64,000 nt of DNA from PKWO01 sp036384915 (GTDB lineage: Bacteria > Pseudomonadota > Gammaproteobacteria > Burkholderiales > Burkholderiaceae_D): contig DASVLJ010000043.1 of assembly GCA_036384915.1 (NCBI GenBank), positions 1 through 64,000 on the forward strand, given 5' to 3'. Below the pieces are notes generated by a model that did not search any database, had not been told where the DNA came from, and was given only the letters and a program-made list of their open reading frames with translations. Within the stretch, counting starts at the first letter, position 1; the number at the start of each line of letters is the position of its first letter. Below are positions 20,633 to 27,733 of this stretch, piece after piece. Position numbers and translations under genes: made by a program.

Positions 20633-21542
20633 TTCCGTGTTTGTCGACGTTTGCATCGCCACCTACAAGCGGCCGGCCATGCTGGCCACGCTGCTTTTGT
20701 CGCTGCTGCATCAGCGCGTGAACCGGGTCGGCATGCGCATCGTGGTGATCGACAACGATGCGGAAATGAGCGCAAAGCGGCTGGTAGACGATTTCCGCAG
20801 CCAGACCGCGAGCGAGATCGTGTACGACGTGGAGCCGCGGCAGAACATCGCACTGGCGCGCAACCGCGCGCTGAGCCACGTGCGTTCGCGCTATTTCGCC
20901 TTCATCGACGACGACGAGGCGGCGTCGGAAACCTGGCTCCAATCCCTGGTCGACTGCGCGGCGAGATATCAGGCCGACGTGGTTTTCGGCCCGGTGCTGC
21001 GTGCCTTGCCCGACGACGCGCCGGCCTGGGCCTCCGACTGCTTCCGTGTCGACAGGTTGGAAACCGGGCGGGAAGTGGAGTTCGGCGGCGCCGGAAATGT
21101 GCTGTTGCGCAGCGACATATTGCGGCGCGTGGCGGTGCGTTTCGATGCCGCCTTCGGCCTGACCGGGGGCGAAGACACCGATTTTTTCTATCGCCTCCAC
21201 CTGTCCGGTTGCAAGCTGGTGTGGTGCGACGAAGCGCTTGCCAGCGAACCGGTTGCGCCGTCGCGGCTCACCTTGCAATGGGTGCGGCGCCGTGGGTTCC
21301 GCGGCGGGCAGACTTATAACAGGATATTCGTCCGGCGCTATACGCGCTTGCGCAAGATCCGCTGGTTCCTGGTCAAAACCGCGCATCTGGCCGGCGGCCT
21401 GGTGGCCGCGCCGGTATTGCGGCTGTTGTCCTATCCCTCGTATGTGGCGCTGACGGTGCGGATCGCCGCCGCGACGGGGCAGTTGTCCGCTTGTTTCCTG
21501 GAGCGCGGCTTTGAAGAATACAGTGCGAAACGCTATCGGTGA
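20613..21542 (+). CDS. GT2-family glycosyltransferase
   Basis: A 309-aa inverting GT-A enzyme. The nucleotide-sugar site begins VDVCIATYKRPAML, ALARNRALSH follows, and YFAFIDDDEAAS carries the DxD-type metal site. GGEDTDFFYRLHLSGCKL is the acceptor/base region (ED motif). A C-terminal hydrophobic stretch may anchor it to the membrane. It overlaps the flippase by 20 nt and the polymerase by 32 nt. Confidence 0.92.
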   Translation: MNAVPRDSVFVDVCIATYKRPAMLATLLLSLLHQRVNRVGMRIVVIDNDAEMSAKRLVDDFRSQTASEIVYDVEPRQNIALARNRALSHVRSRYFAFIDDDEAASETWLQSLVDCAARYQADVVFGPVLRALPDDAPAWASDCFRVDRLETGREVEFGGAGNVLLRSDILRRVAVRFDAAFGLTGGEDTDFFYRLHLSGCKLVWCDEALASEPVAPSRLTLQWVRRRGFRGGQTYNRIFVRRYTRLRKIRWFLVKTAHLAGGLVAAPVLRLLSYPSYVALTVRIAAATGQLSACFLERGFEEYSAKRYR

Positions 21543-22875
21543 CGGCGCGGCGGTTGCGGCATCGCGCTCGGACCGCTGGAAGGCGCTGCCCTTCCTGGTG
21601 CTGATGTTCACCAGCAGCCTGCCGCTGAATTACCGGCTGGAGGAATCGCACCCCATGCTGGTGTCCGACGTTGCCGACCTGACCCGTGAAGCCGCGGCGG
21701 GGGAGAACACGGGCAGCTCGCTCCTGTTCGTCGCATTCGTGGTCGCCCTGTATGCGATGTCCGGCATGATGGTGCTGCACAAGCCGCGCGTGGCCGGTGC
21801 GGTCTTGCGGCGCCAGTGGCCGCTTGTCCTGCTGACTTTGCTGGTCGCGGCGAGCGCCCTCTGGTCGCACAACCCCGAGAAGGTCTTGATGAACGTGGTG
21901 CACGGGCTGGGCGCGATCTGCATCACGATGGCGGCGGCCCTGCATTATCGCCACGACCCATGGGCCATTGCGCGCGATCTGGCCCTGGTGCTGGGCGTCA
22001 ACATGCTGCTGCATGTCGGTGCCGTGCTGGCGATACCGTCGTATTCGATCGATTGGCAAGGCCGCTGGCAGGGGCTGGCCACGCACCCCAATACGCTGGG
22101 CGCCCTGGGATTCACGACATTGTGGGCCAACAGCGCCGTGCTCATTTGCCGGCCGCGCGAACGGCGCGCGATGCATGCCGTGTTTGCGCTGGCCGCCATC
22201 GCCGCCATCGCCGGTGCCGACAGCGTGACCTCGATGCTGACCGCCGGAAGCAGCGTGGTGGCGCTATGGTCCGTCCATAAACTGGGCCGGCTGGGAGCGG
22301 GCCGGGACTTCTACGTGGGAACGGTATTGCTCGCGCTCCTGTTGGTCGTCGGCTTCAAACTGGTATCGAGCCAGATCGATCTCGGCTGGCTGTTCCAGAG
22401 CTTCGGCCGCGACAGCAATTTCACCGGGAGGACGGACGTGTGGAGCGATGCGCTCGGCGCCATTTCGCGCTTTCCCATCCTGGGATGGAGTTTCGACGAC
22501 CACGCCTTTCTGATTGCCTCCGAGGGATTGGCTTACCCTTCCTATCACAACGGCTGGCTCGATCTGTGCGTCAACGGCGGCCTGGTGGCCGTGCTCCTGC
22601 TGGCCGGGCTGTTTGCCACCTGGTTGCGCCAGTTCAGCGTCCGGGACGTGCTGGCACAAACGATAGCGCCCTTGTCGGCTTCGTTCGTGCTCGGCTACTT
22701 CCTGCACAACCTGACCGAAGCGTCGTTTCTCTCGCCGCGCGCCCAAATGTGGCAGATCTTCCTGGCCGTACTGTTCCTCGGTTCGTGCCGGCGTCCGGCA
22801 CCAACGGTCTTGCAGGCGCAGCCGCAGCCGCCCGGAACGCTGCCTTTCGACAAATCCCTCGGTGCGCGGCCTTGA
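21511..22875 (+). CDS. Wzy-like polymerase / O-antigen ligase family protein
   Basis: A 454-aa polytopic membrane protein of the Wzy_C/O-antigen ligase type. Many membrane helices surround a large periplasmic loop with NSAVLICRPRERR and GRTDVWSDALGAISRFPILGWSF, the family's conserved region. In the Wzx/Wzy pathway it links repeat units in the periplasm. The chosen start is TTG at 21511 with GGAG 6 nt upstream; a GTG at 21523 is an alternative. It is the last gene of the polysaccharide operon before the effector-like gene. Confidence 0.85.
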   Translation: MKNTVRNAIGDGAAVAASRSDRWKALPFLVLMFTSSLPLNYRLEESHPMLVSDVADLTREAAAGENTGSSLLFVAFVVALYAMSGMMVLHKPRVAGAVLRRQWPLVLLTLLVAASALWSHNPEKVLMNVVHGLGAICITMAAALHYRHDPWAIARDLALVLGVNMLLHVGAVLAIPSYSIDWQGRWQGLATHPNTLGALGFTTLWANSAVLICRPRERRAMHAVFALAAIAAIAGADSVTSMLTAGSSVVALWSVHKLGRLGAGRDFYVGTVLLALLLVVGFKLVSSQIDLGWLFQSFGRDSNFTGRTDVWSDALGAISRFPILGWSFDDHAFLIASEGLAYPSYHNGWLDLCVNGGLVAVLLLAGLFATWLRQFSVRDVLAQTIAPLSASFVLGYFLHNLTEASFLSPRAQMWQIFLAVLFLGSCRRPAPTVLQAQPQPPGTLPFDKSLGARP

Positions 22876-22925
22876 GTGCGGCGTCGAGCATCCGATTGCG
22901 CAATGCGCCGGGAGCATCTTGCGAC

Positions 22926-22949
22926 TTCGTTTATTGCAACCTCCGTTCG
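22926..22949 (+). promoter_or_regulatory. hrpII box / PIP box
   Basis: TTCGT-N15-TTCGG (TTCG at 22926-22929 and 22946-22949, 16 nt apart) matches both the Ralstonia/Burkholderia hrpII box (TTCG-N16-TTCG) and the Xanthomonas PIP box (TTCGB-N15-TTCGB) exactly. It lies 67 bp upstream of the effector-like gene's ATG. Known boxes of this type bind HrpB/HrpX AraC-type activators and drive type III secretion genes. I could not place a confident -10. Confidence 0.75.
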
Positions 22950-23016
22950 GTTCCTGGAAATGCGGCGGGATGGAATAGCCGACATTGACGCATTTAACCA
23001 TCCCCATTCGGTCAAC

Positions 23017-24096
23017 ATGACTTACAACTCTTCCGGTATCCGCGGCACCTGCTATACGAGCACCTCCTATGACGCAGGCAGTGACAGCGGGTCCGAGTCT
23101 CCCCCGGCTTACAGCCGTCCGCAGCGCAACACACACAGCTCCCTGTCGGAACACCTGCGTCCGAGACCGTCCGGCGGCGGGGAGTGCTCGGGAGCTTCGG
23201 GAGTGTTTCCCAGACAAACGCAGCAGTTGGGTGCCTACCTCGTAGGGCGCCGCCTGGTCGGTCGCCTTGATAGCGATACCCAGGTGGCTCGTCTCAAAGA
23301 GGCCAACGATACGATTCACGAAGTACGTGAGACGCTCTCCTTCGGGCGGGGCAATGTTTCAATGGACCTGGATATGACGAACGGGGAAAGCGGCCAGCGT
23401 GTTGCAGCGGGGCGTGTGCTGACGAACCGACTCCGGGACAGCGGCGCCGCACTGGGCGTGACCCATACGGTTGCCATGGCGGAGTTGGTTAAAGCGGGCC
23501 TGTGCTCCGAACACGGCGATGTCTCGGTTCATCGCCATATTCCCAAGCTTGCGCCAGGCGATCAGGTGCACAAAGTTGCCAATCCCGCCTCGGACCATGG
23601 GTGGGCCGAATGGCGACGCCCGGGTTCGCCGTTGAAAAACGCCATCGTAATGGATGCATGGGCGGAAGGGCCTGCCATCTTCGCGGAAGACGGCAAATAC
23701 ACCAATCCTGGGGTGCCCGACGAGAACCGTGTATCGAGGTACGCCTACGGCCCCGCATTGGGGCGTCGCGCCTCATCCAACCTGCAGCAAGCCAAGGAGC
23801 GCCTGTCCGGGCTTGCGAACCATGTCGACCAGGCAAGGCAGTCCTTGGTCAATTCAGGCTACACACCGGAAAAGGAGAGTATTTGGCCGCCTGAGCCCGT
23901 TATCTCGCCCGCGTTTGCCCAGCGGGTCCAGCGGGAGTGTGGCGGCGATGATGCCATGGATGCGGCGTTGGCGGTGGCATACCAGCTCGGCTCTCCAAGC
24001 GAAACGGCCGAATTCAATGCGGCCCTGTTGCTCGACTTGGCGGCCGACCTGACAAGGGCGCCACAGAACCCGTTGCGTTCCGACATGGAGTCGTAA
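23017..24096 (+). CDS. HopX/AvrPphE/XopE-family type III effector-like protein
   Basis: A 359-aa protein with a Ser/Pro/Thr-rich N-terminus and no signal peptide, as in type III substrates. The middle carries a Cys-His-Asp triad in the order of the HopX/XopE/RipE1 transglutaminase-like superfamily: LCSEHGDV (Cys163), SDHGWAEW (His194) and VMDAWAEGPAIF (Asp213). Members act inside plant cells; the host target here is unknown. The start at 23017 is preferred because it lies downstream of the hrpII box at 22926-22949, while the open frame to 22876 would begin upstream of it. It stands alone between the polymerase and an FNR-type promoter, with no obvious chaperone gene. Confidence 0.78.
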   Translation: MTYNSSGIRGTCYTSTSYDAGSDSGSESPPAYSRPQRNTHSSLSEHLRPRPSGGGECSGASGVFPRQTQQLGAYLVGRRLVGRLDSDTQVARLKEANDTIHEVRETLSFGRGNVSMDLDMTNGESGQRVAAGRVLTNRLRDSGAALGVTHTVAMAELVKAGLCSEHGDVSVHRHIPKLAPGDQVHKVANPASDHGWAEWRRPGSPLKNAIVMDAWAEGPAIFAEDGKYTNPGVPDENRVSRYAYGPALGRRASSNLQQAKERLSGLANHVDQARQSLVNSGYTPEKESIWPPEPVISPAFAQRVQRECGGDDAMDAALAVAYQLGSPSETAEFNAALLLDLAADLTRAPQNPLRSDMES

Positions 24097-24147
24097 GCAG
24101 CTGAGAAGGATGCCTGCGCCGGATGCGCAGCCTTGAATCGGGAGGCC

Positions 24148-24186
24148 TTGACATTCCTCAATGACGCTGCCTCCAGCGTGCGTAAT
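24148..24186 (+). promoter_or_regulatory. FNR-type box and -10 for the PfkB-deacetylase-GGDEF operon
   Basis: TTGACATTCCTCAA (24148-24161) is an exact TTGA-N6-TCAA match. CGTAAT (24181-24186), a 4/6 -10 match, follows 19 bp later. The leader to the first gene is about 100 nt. Confidence 0.55.
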
Positions 24187-24294
24187 CTGTGTCTTTGAGA
24201 TACGGCGAGATCCGCAGCGCTGAACGCTGCCGGATTGCCGAGGTGACCGGAACGCGTTTCGGCGTCGATAGGTTCTATCCAGAGGTGGGCGGCC

Positions 24295-25023
24295 ATGTAC
24301 GATATTGAGCAACAGCGTGCGCAGCAGCGGATGCATATTCTGGTTGTCGGGCAGGTGTGCGAGCAGATCGCGCCCTGCGTTGCCGACGCTTCCATGGCTT
24401 TTTCGCACATTGGCGGCGCGGCGAACATTGCGCGCATGCTGGGCGAGCTTGGCGTCAACGTGGGCTTGCAATGCGTGACGGGAAACGACGCCCATGCCGT
24501 CGACACGCAGCTCAGCCAGTTTCTCGCGCTTCTTCCCCAGTACGACATGGCCGTGGTGTCGGATTTTCCCTCAAGCCATGGCGGCAATCTGGCCCCGATG
24601 ATGCAGGCTGCCGCGGCTTCGGGAAGGCGGATGGCGGTCGTGCCGTCCCAGCCGGATTTTGCCCGATACGCCGGCGCGTCGTTGCTGATTTCTTCCGAAT
24701 CCATGCTGCGCATGGCGCTCCGCGGCTGGGATGACGAAGCGGAGCTGACGCACAAAGTGCAGCGCTTGTCGGCAGGCTGCAGCCTGGGGGCCGTGTTGGT
24801 GGCCAGGGCGGGCCCGGCGCTGTCTCTCTACACGGCCCACGGCCCGATACATTTCCCCATGTCCGGGGCGACAGACGTGGACGCGCTTGCGGCTTCGGCC
24901 GCCTATTTTCTGTGCGCCTGCGGTTCGAGCTATCTTGCCGCCGTGAAAACCAGCCAGACGGAATGCGCCTCCCGCATGGAAAGAACGCTCGAAGGCGGCG
25001 TTCTGGGCGAATATGCGATGTGA
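24295..25023 (+). CDS. Degenerate PfkB-family carbohydrate kinase-like protein
   Basis: A 242-aa protein resembling the PfkB/ribokinase fold, closest in look to the HldE/RfaE kinase half. The N-terminal SHIGGAANIARMLGELGVNV is the family's sugar-binding GG motif, followed by CVTGNDAHA. The C-terminal GAGD catalytic motif is replaced by SGATDVDALAAS, and the protein is about 60 residues short, so kinase activity is doubtful. GAGGTGGG precedes the ATG. It is the first gene of an apparent operon with the deacetylase (1-nt gap) and the GGDEF protein. Confidence 0.65.
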   Translation: MYDIEQQRAQQRMHILVVGQVCEQIAPCVADASMAFSHIGGAANIARMLGELGVNVGLQCVTGNDAHAVDTQLSQFLALLPQYDMAVVSDFPSSHGGNLAPMMQAAAASGRRMAVVPSQPDFARYAGASLLISSESMLRMALRGWDDEAELTHKVQRLSAGCSLGAVLVARAGPALSLYTAHGPIHFPMSGATDVDALAASAAYFLCACGSSYLAAVKTSQTECASRMERTLEGGVLGEYAM

Positions 25024-25024
25024 C

Positions 25025-25774
25025 ATGCCGGCGATATTTTCCATCTCCATCGACGACGGCGGCCTTTCCGACATCCGGGTAGCCGAGATACTGGCGCGCC
25101 ACGGCATGCGCGGCACGTTTTTCATTCCGATCCACAACCGCGAAGGCGCGCGCGTGCTGGGGCAGGCGCAAATCCGCGAGATCGGCAGGCAATTCGAACT
25201 CGGCTCGCACACTTACGACCATTGCTTTCTCGATGCTGTGGATTGGCGCACGGCCGGCTTCCAGGTGCGTCAGGGCAAGCACAGGCTCGAAGAAATGACA
25301 GGCGCGGCGGTGCCGGGATTTTGCTACCCCGGCGGAAAATTTTCCAAGGCGCACGAGTCTCTGGTTGCCGAGGCCGGTTTTCATTACGCGAGAAGCACGC
25401 GCAGCCTGTGCCTGGACATCGGCCGCAGATACGCGATGGGCACTACCTGCCAGTTCTATCCGCATGCCGCCGGCGCATACGTGCGCAATTACCTGCGCCA
25501 GGGCGACTGGGCCGGACGCCGCCGCGGCTTGCTTGCCGCCTTGCGGGGCCGGGACTGGCTGAGCCGGATTTACGCGCTCTTCGAGCTGGCCTGCGACGAA
25601 GGAGGCGTCTTCCACCTGTGGGGGCACTCCGGCGATTTCGACAACTGCGGTATATGGGACGAATTCGAGGCATTCATCGCCTATGCCGGCGGCTGCATTC
25701 CGCAATCGGCGCGGATGACCAACCTGCAGCTCGCCAACCTAGCACTCGAACCGGTGTTGCAGGTTGGCGCGTAA
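25025..25774 (+). CDS. NodB-like polysaccharide deacetylase
   Basis: A 249-aa carbohydrate esterase 4-type enzyme. SISIDDGG gives the base and metal Asp pair (Asp10-Asp11); GSHTYDHCFL gives His62 and His66 of the metal site; FCYPGGKF and HLWGHSGDF are the later active-site motifs. It has no signal peptide, so it should act in the cytoplasm or on lipid-linked precursors. The start follows the upstream stop by 1 nt; an ATG at 25013 would overlap it. It may remove acetyl groups from a sugar of the neighbouring polysaccharide; the substrate is not shown by the sequence. Confidence 0.85.
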   Translation: MPAIFSISIDDGGLSDIRVAEILARHGMRGTFFIPIHNREGARVLGQAQIREIGRQFELGSHTYDHCFLDAVDWRTAGFQVRQGKHRLEEMTGAAVPGFCYPGGKFSKAHESLVAEAGFHYARSTRSLCLDIGRRYAMGTTCQFYPHAAGAYVRNYLRQGDWAGRRRGLLAALRGRDWLSRIYALFELACDEGGVFHLWGHSGDFDNCGIWDEFEAFIAYAGGCIPQSARMTNLQLANLALEPVLQVGA

Positions 25775-25802
25775 ATGTCCTGTCAATGAGAAAGAGGACA
25801 CC

Positions 25803-27116
25803 ATGACTTGTATCGTGTTGGCAATCACGCCGGATGCCGCCGCAGCGAGCGCCTTGCAAAAGGTCACCGGACGCGCAAGGAACGGCTATTTCGAAATGGA
25901 ATGGTGCGATACCCTGGGCAAAGGCATCGCAAGAATCACGCAAGGCGGCGTGGACATCATCCTTGGCGACTTCCTTATGCCGGACGCGGCCGGCATGCAC
26001 GTGTTTCAGGCCTTGTCGGAGGCGGCGCCGACAACTCCCATCATCATGCTCTGCGATGCCGGGTACGAAGACCTGGGGATGGAGACCATGCTCATGGGGG
26101 GGCAGGGCTACCTGCCCAAGCGGCACTGCCACAACATGCTGATTCCGCATATGTTTTCCAATATCGTCGGCCAGAGCTTCTTCCGGGAAAAGACATCGGC
26201 CCTGAAGGCGCCGGCGGAAGCCGTGTTGGGCGCGCTCGGCGAAGGCGTGGTCGGGACCGACGCCGCCGGCGCGGTCACGTATCTCAATGCCGCCGCCGAG
26301 CGGCTGACGGGATGGCCCGCGTTGGAGGCCTTGGGGCGGCCCGCGGCGGAGGTTCTGCACGTGCAGGGCGGTTCGCCCTCGCGCTTCGAGGAGGGGCCGT
26401 TCGCTTCCGCGCAGGAGGCGCGGCGCGAGCCTTTCCACGTGGATACGGTCCTGACGCGGCGCGGCGGCGGCGAAATCCATGTGGAAGAATCGATTGTCCC
26501 CGTCTACGACAGGCAGAACCGGCTTGCCGGCGCCGTGCTCACCTTGCGGGGCAGCGAGGGCGGGCCGGCCGATGCCGCGGCCCCCGGCGCCGATGTTCTC
26601 CATGATCCCCTGACCGGCTTGCCCGGTCGCCTGCTGCTCAACGATCGCATGCGCTATTCGATGGCATGCGCGCGGCGGAATTTTTCCCGTGTGGCGCTGC
26701 TGATGCTCGACATCGACAATTTCCAGGCCGTCGGCGATACCTATGGGCAAGCCGCCGCCAGGCAATTGCTGCAGCAGGTCGCCCAGCGCCTGGTGGCGAC
26801 GGTGCGCGGCAGCGATACGGTGGCCAGGCTGGAAGAGGACGGCTTTGCCGTGCTGCTGCGGGAAGACGGCATCGAGGAAAACGTGGTGCTGGCGGCGGAG
26901 AAGATTTCGTCCGCGCTGGCGCAGCCCTACACGGTCGGCGAGCACGACATTGCCGTGACCTTCAGTGTCGGGGCCGCCATTTATCCCGAGGACGGCGCCG
27001 ACGCCGGCATGCTGGCCGACGGCGCGGAAGCGGCGCTGCGCCTGGTGAAATTCGGGGGCGGGAGGAGCTGCCGCTTCGTCCGCAGCGATATCCAGAACCG
27101 GCTGTCGAGCACCTGA
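25803..27116 (+). CDS. REC-PAS-degenerate GGDEF protein
   Basis: A 437-aa cytosolic signalling protein. The N-terminal receiver-like domain carries GDFLMPDAAG (Asp56) and a Lys in YLPKRH. A PAS domain starts near residue 140 (GEGVVGTDAAGAVTYLNAA). A GGDEF-type domain follows from about 270. Its active-site signature reads EEDGF (344-348) instead of GG(D/E)EF, so cyclase activity is unlikely. The upstream RGSD (335-338) sits at the inhibitory RxxD position, so the domain could still bind c-di-GMP. AGAGGA lies 6 nt before the ATG. It follows the deacetylase by 28 nt. Confidence 0.85.
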   Translation: MTCIVLAITPDAAAASALQKVTGRARNGYFEMEWCDTLGKGIARITQGGVDIILGDFLMPDAAGMHVFQALSEAAPTTPIIMLCDAGYEDLGMETMLMGGQGYLPKRHCHNMLIPHMFSNIVGQSFFREKTSALKAPAEAVLGALGEGVVGTDAAGAVTYLNAAAERLTGWPALEALGRPAAEVLHVQGGSPSRFEEGPFASAQEARREPFHVDTVLTRRGGGEIHVEESIVPVYDRQNRLAGAVLTLRGSEGGPADAAAPGADVLHDPLTGLPGRLLLNDRMRYSMACARRNFSRVALLMLDIDNFQAVGDTYGQAAARQLLQQVAQRLVATVRGSDTVARLEEDGFAVLLREDGIEENVVLAAEKISSALAQPYTVGEHDIAVTFSVGAAIYPEDGADAGMLADGAEAALRLVKFGGGRSCRFVRSDIQNRLSST

Positions 27117-27139
27117 ACACGGCAAGCCGGGCGGGTCCG

Positions 27140-27445
27140 CTACTTCTTCATATCGGTAATGCGTTTGGGCTCATAGAGCGCGGGAATCATGCGGAATTTT
27201 TCGCGCCGGTCTCCCATCAGTGCGCGCAGTTCCTTGATGCTCAAGCCGCTGGCGTCATGCATGCGAATGAGCAGGATGCCGCCGATGGGCAGCTTCCCGT
27301 GCCGGATCTTGCTGATCACCGGCGCTTCGACCGCCAGCACCCGTGAGAGCGCCGCATCGTTTTTCAATTCGAGCGTGTTGATCAAGGCATCGAGCAATCT
27401 GTTCGGATCGTAGTCGGCAGGTGCTTCCGGCTGAGTAGTGGCCAT
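27140..27445 (-). CDS. Small HTH (XRE-like) protein
   Basis: A 101-aa protein whose central part (LDALINTLELKNDAALSRVL, then APVISKIRHGKLPIG) reads as a Cro/C1-type helix-turn-helix: helix, short turn, then a recognition helix. It continues with MHDASGLSIKELRALMG. It is cytosolic and likely a DNA-binding regulator of unknown target. The start at 27445 (MATTQPEAP) is chosen because homology-like sequence begins there; the minus-strand frame stays open far upstream, but that part is antisense to the kinase and DGAT genes. It is convergent with the GGDEF gene. Confidence 0.75.
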   Translation of the reverse strand: MATTQPEAPADYDPNRLLDALINTLELKNDAALSRVLAVEAPVISKIRHGKLPIGGILLIRMHDASGLSIKELRALMGDRREKFRMIPALYEPKRITDMKK

Positions 27446-27613
27446 GATATTTGTTTTCGCAATCGAGTCCAACCGAGGTGTTAATCGTACCGGTCGGGCG
27501 GCCGGGAGGGTTTGCGAATCGTCAATGCCCGTGCGTTCGCGCAGCGCGGTTTTGATCGCGCCGTCCTGTCGCGCCAGGCCCCAAGCCGCCTGCCGTGCCG
27601 GGGTTCCCCGGTT

Positions 27614-27654
27614 TTGATTTATGTCAAGGCCGGCCGGCTGGAATTGCGGACAAT
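27614..27654 (+). promoter_or_regulatory. FNR-type box and -10 for the kinase-DGAT operon
   Basis: TTGATTTATGTCAA (27614-27627) is an exact TTGA-N6-TCAA with a perfect left FNR half-site (TTGAT). GACAAT (27649-27654), 4/6 to the -10 consensus, follows 21 bp later, so the box centre lies near -41. The kinase gene starts about 75 nt downstream of the predicted start point. Confidence 0.65.
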
Positions 27655-27733
27655 CCCCATGCATGGAGGAGGCCGGCGGCTGTGGCGGCGCAAGGGCGGG
27701 CGACGCCGCCGTGGAAACCGGTTGATTAAAAAT

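Noticed and set aside
22876..23016. N-terminal extension of the effector-like gene to 22876
   Set aside because: It would place the start upstream of the hrpII box at 22926-22949; the ATG at 23017 fits a downstream transcript.
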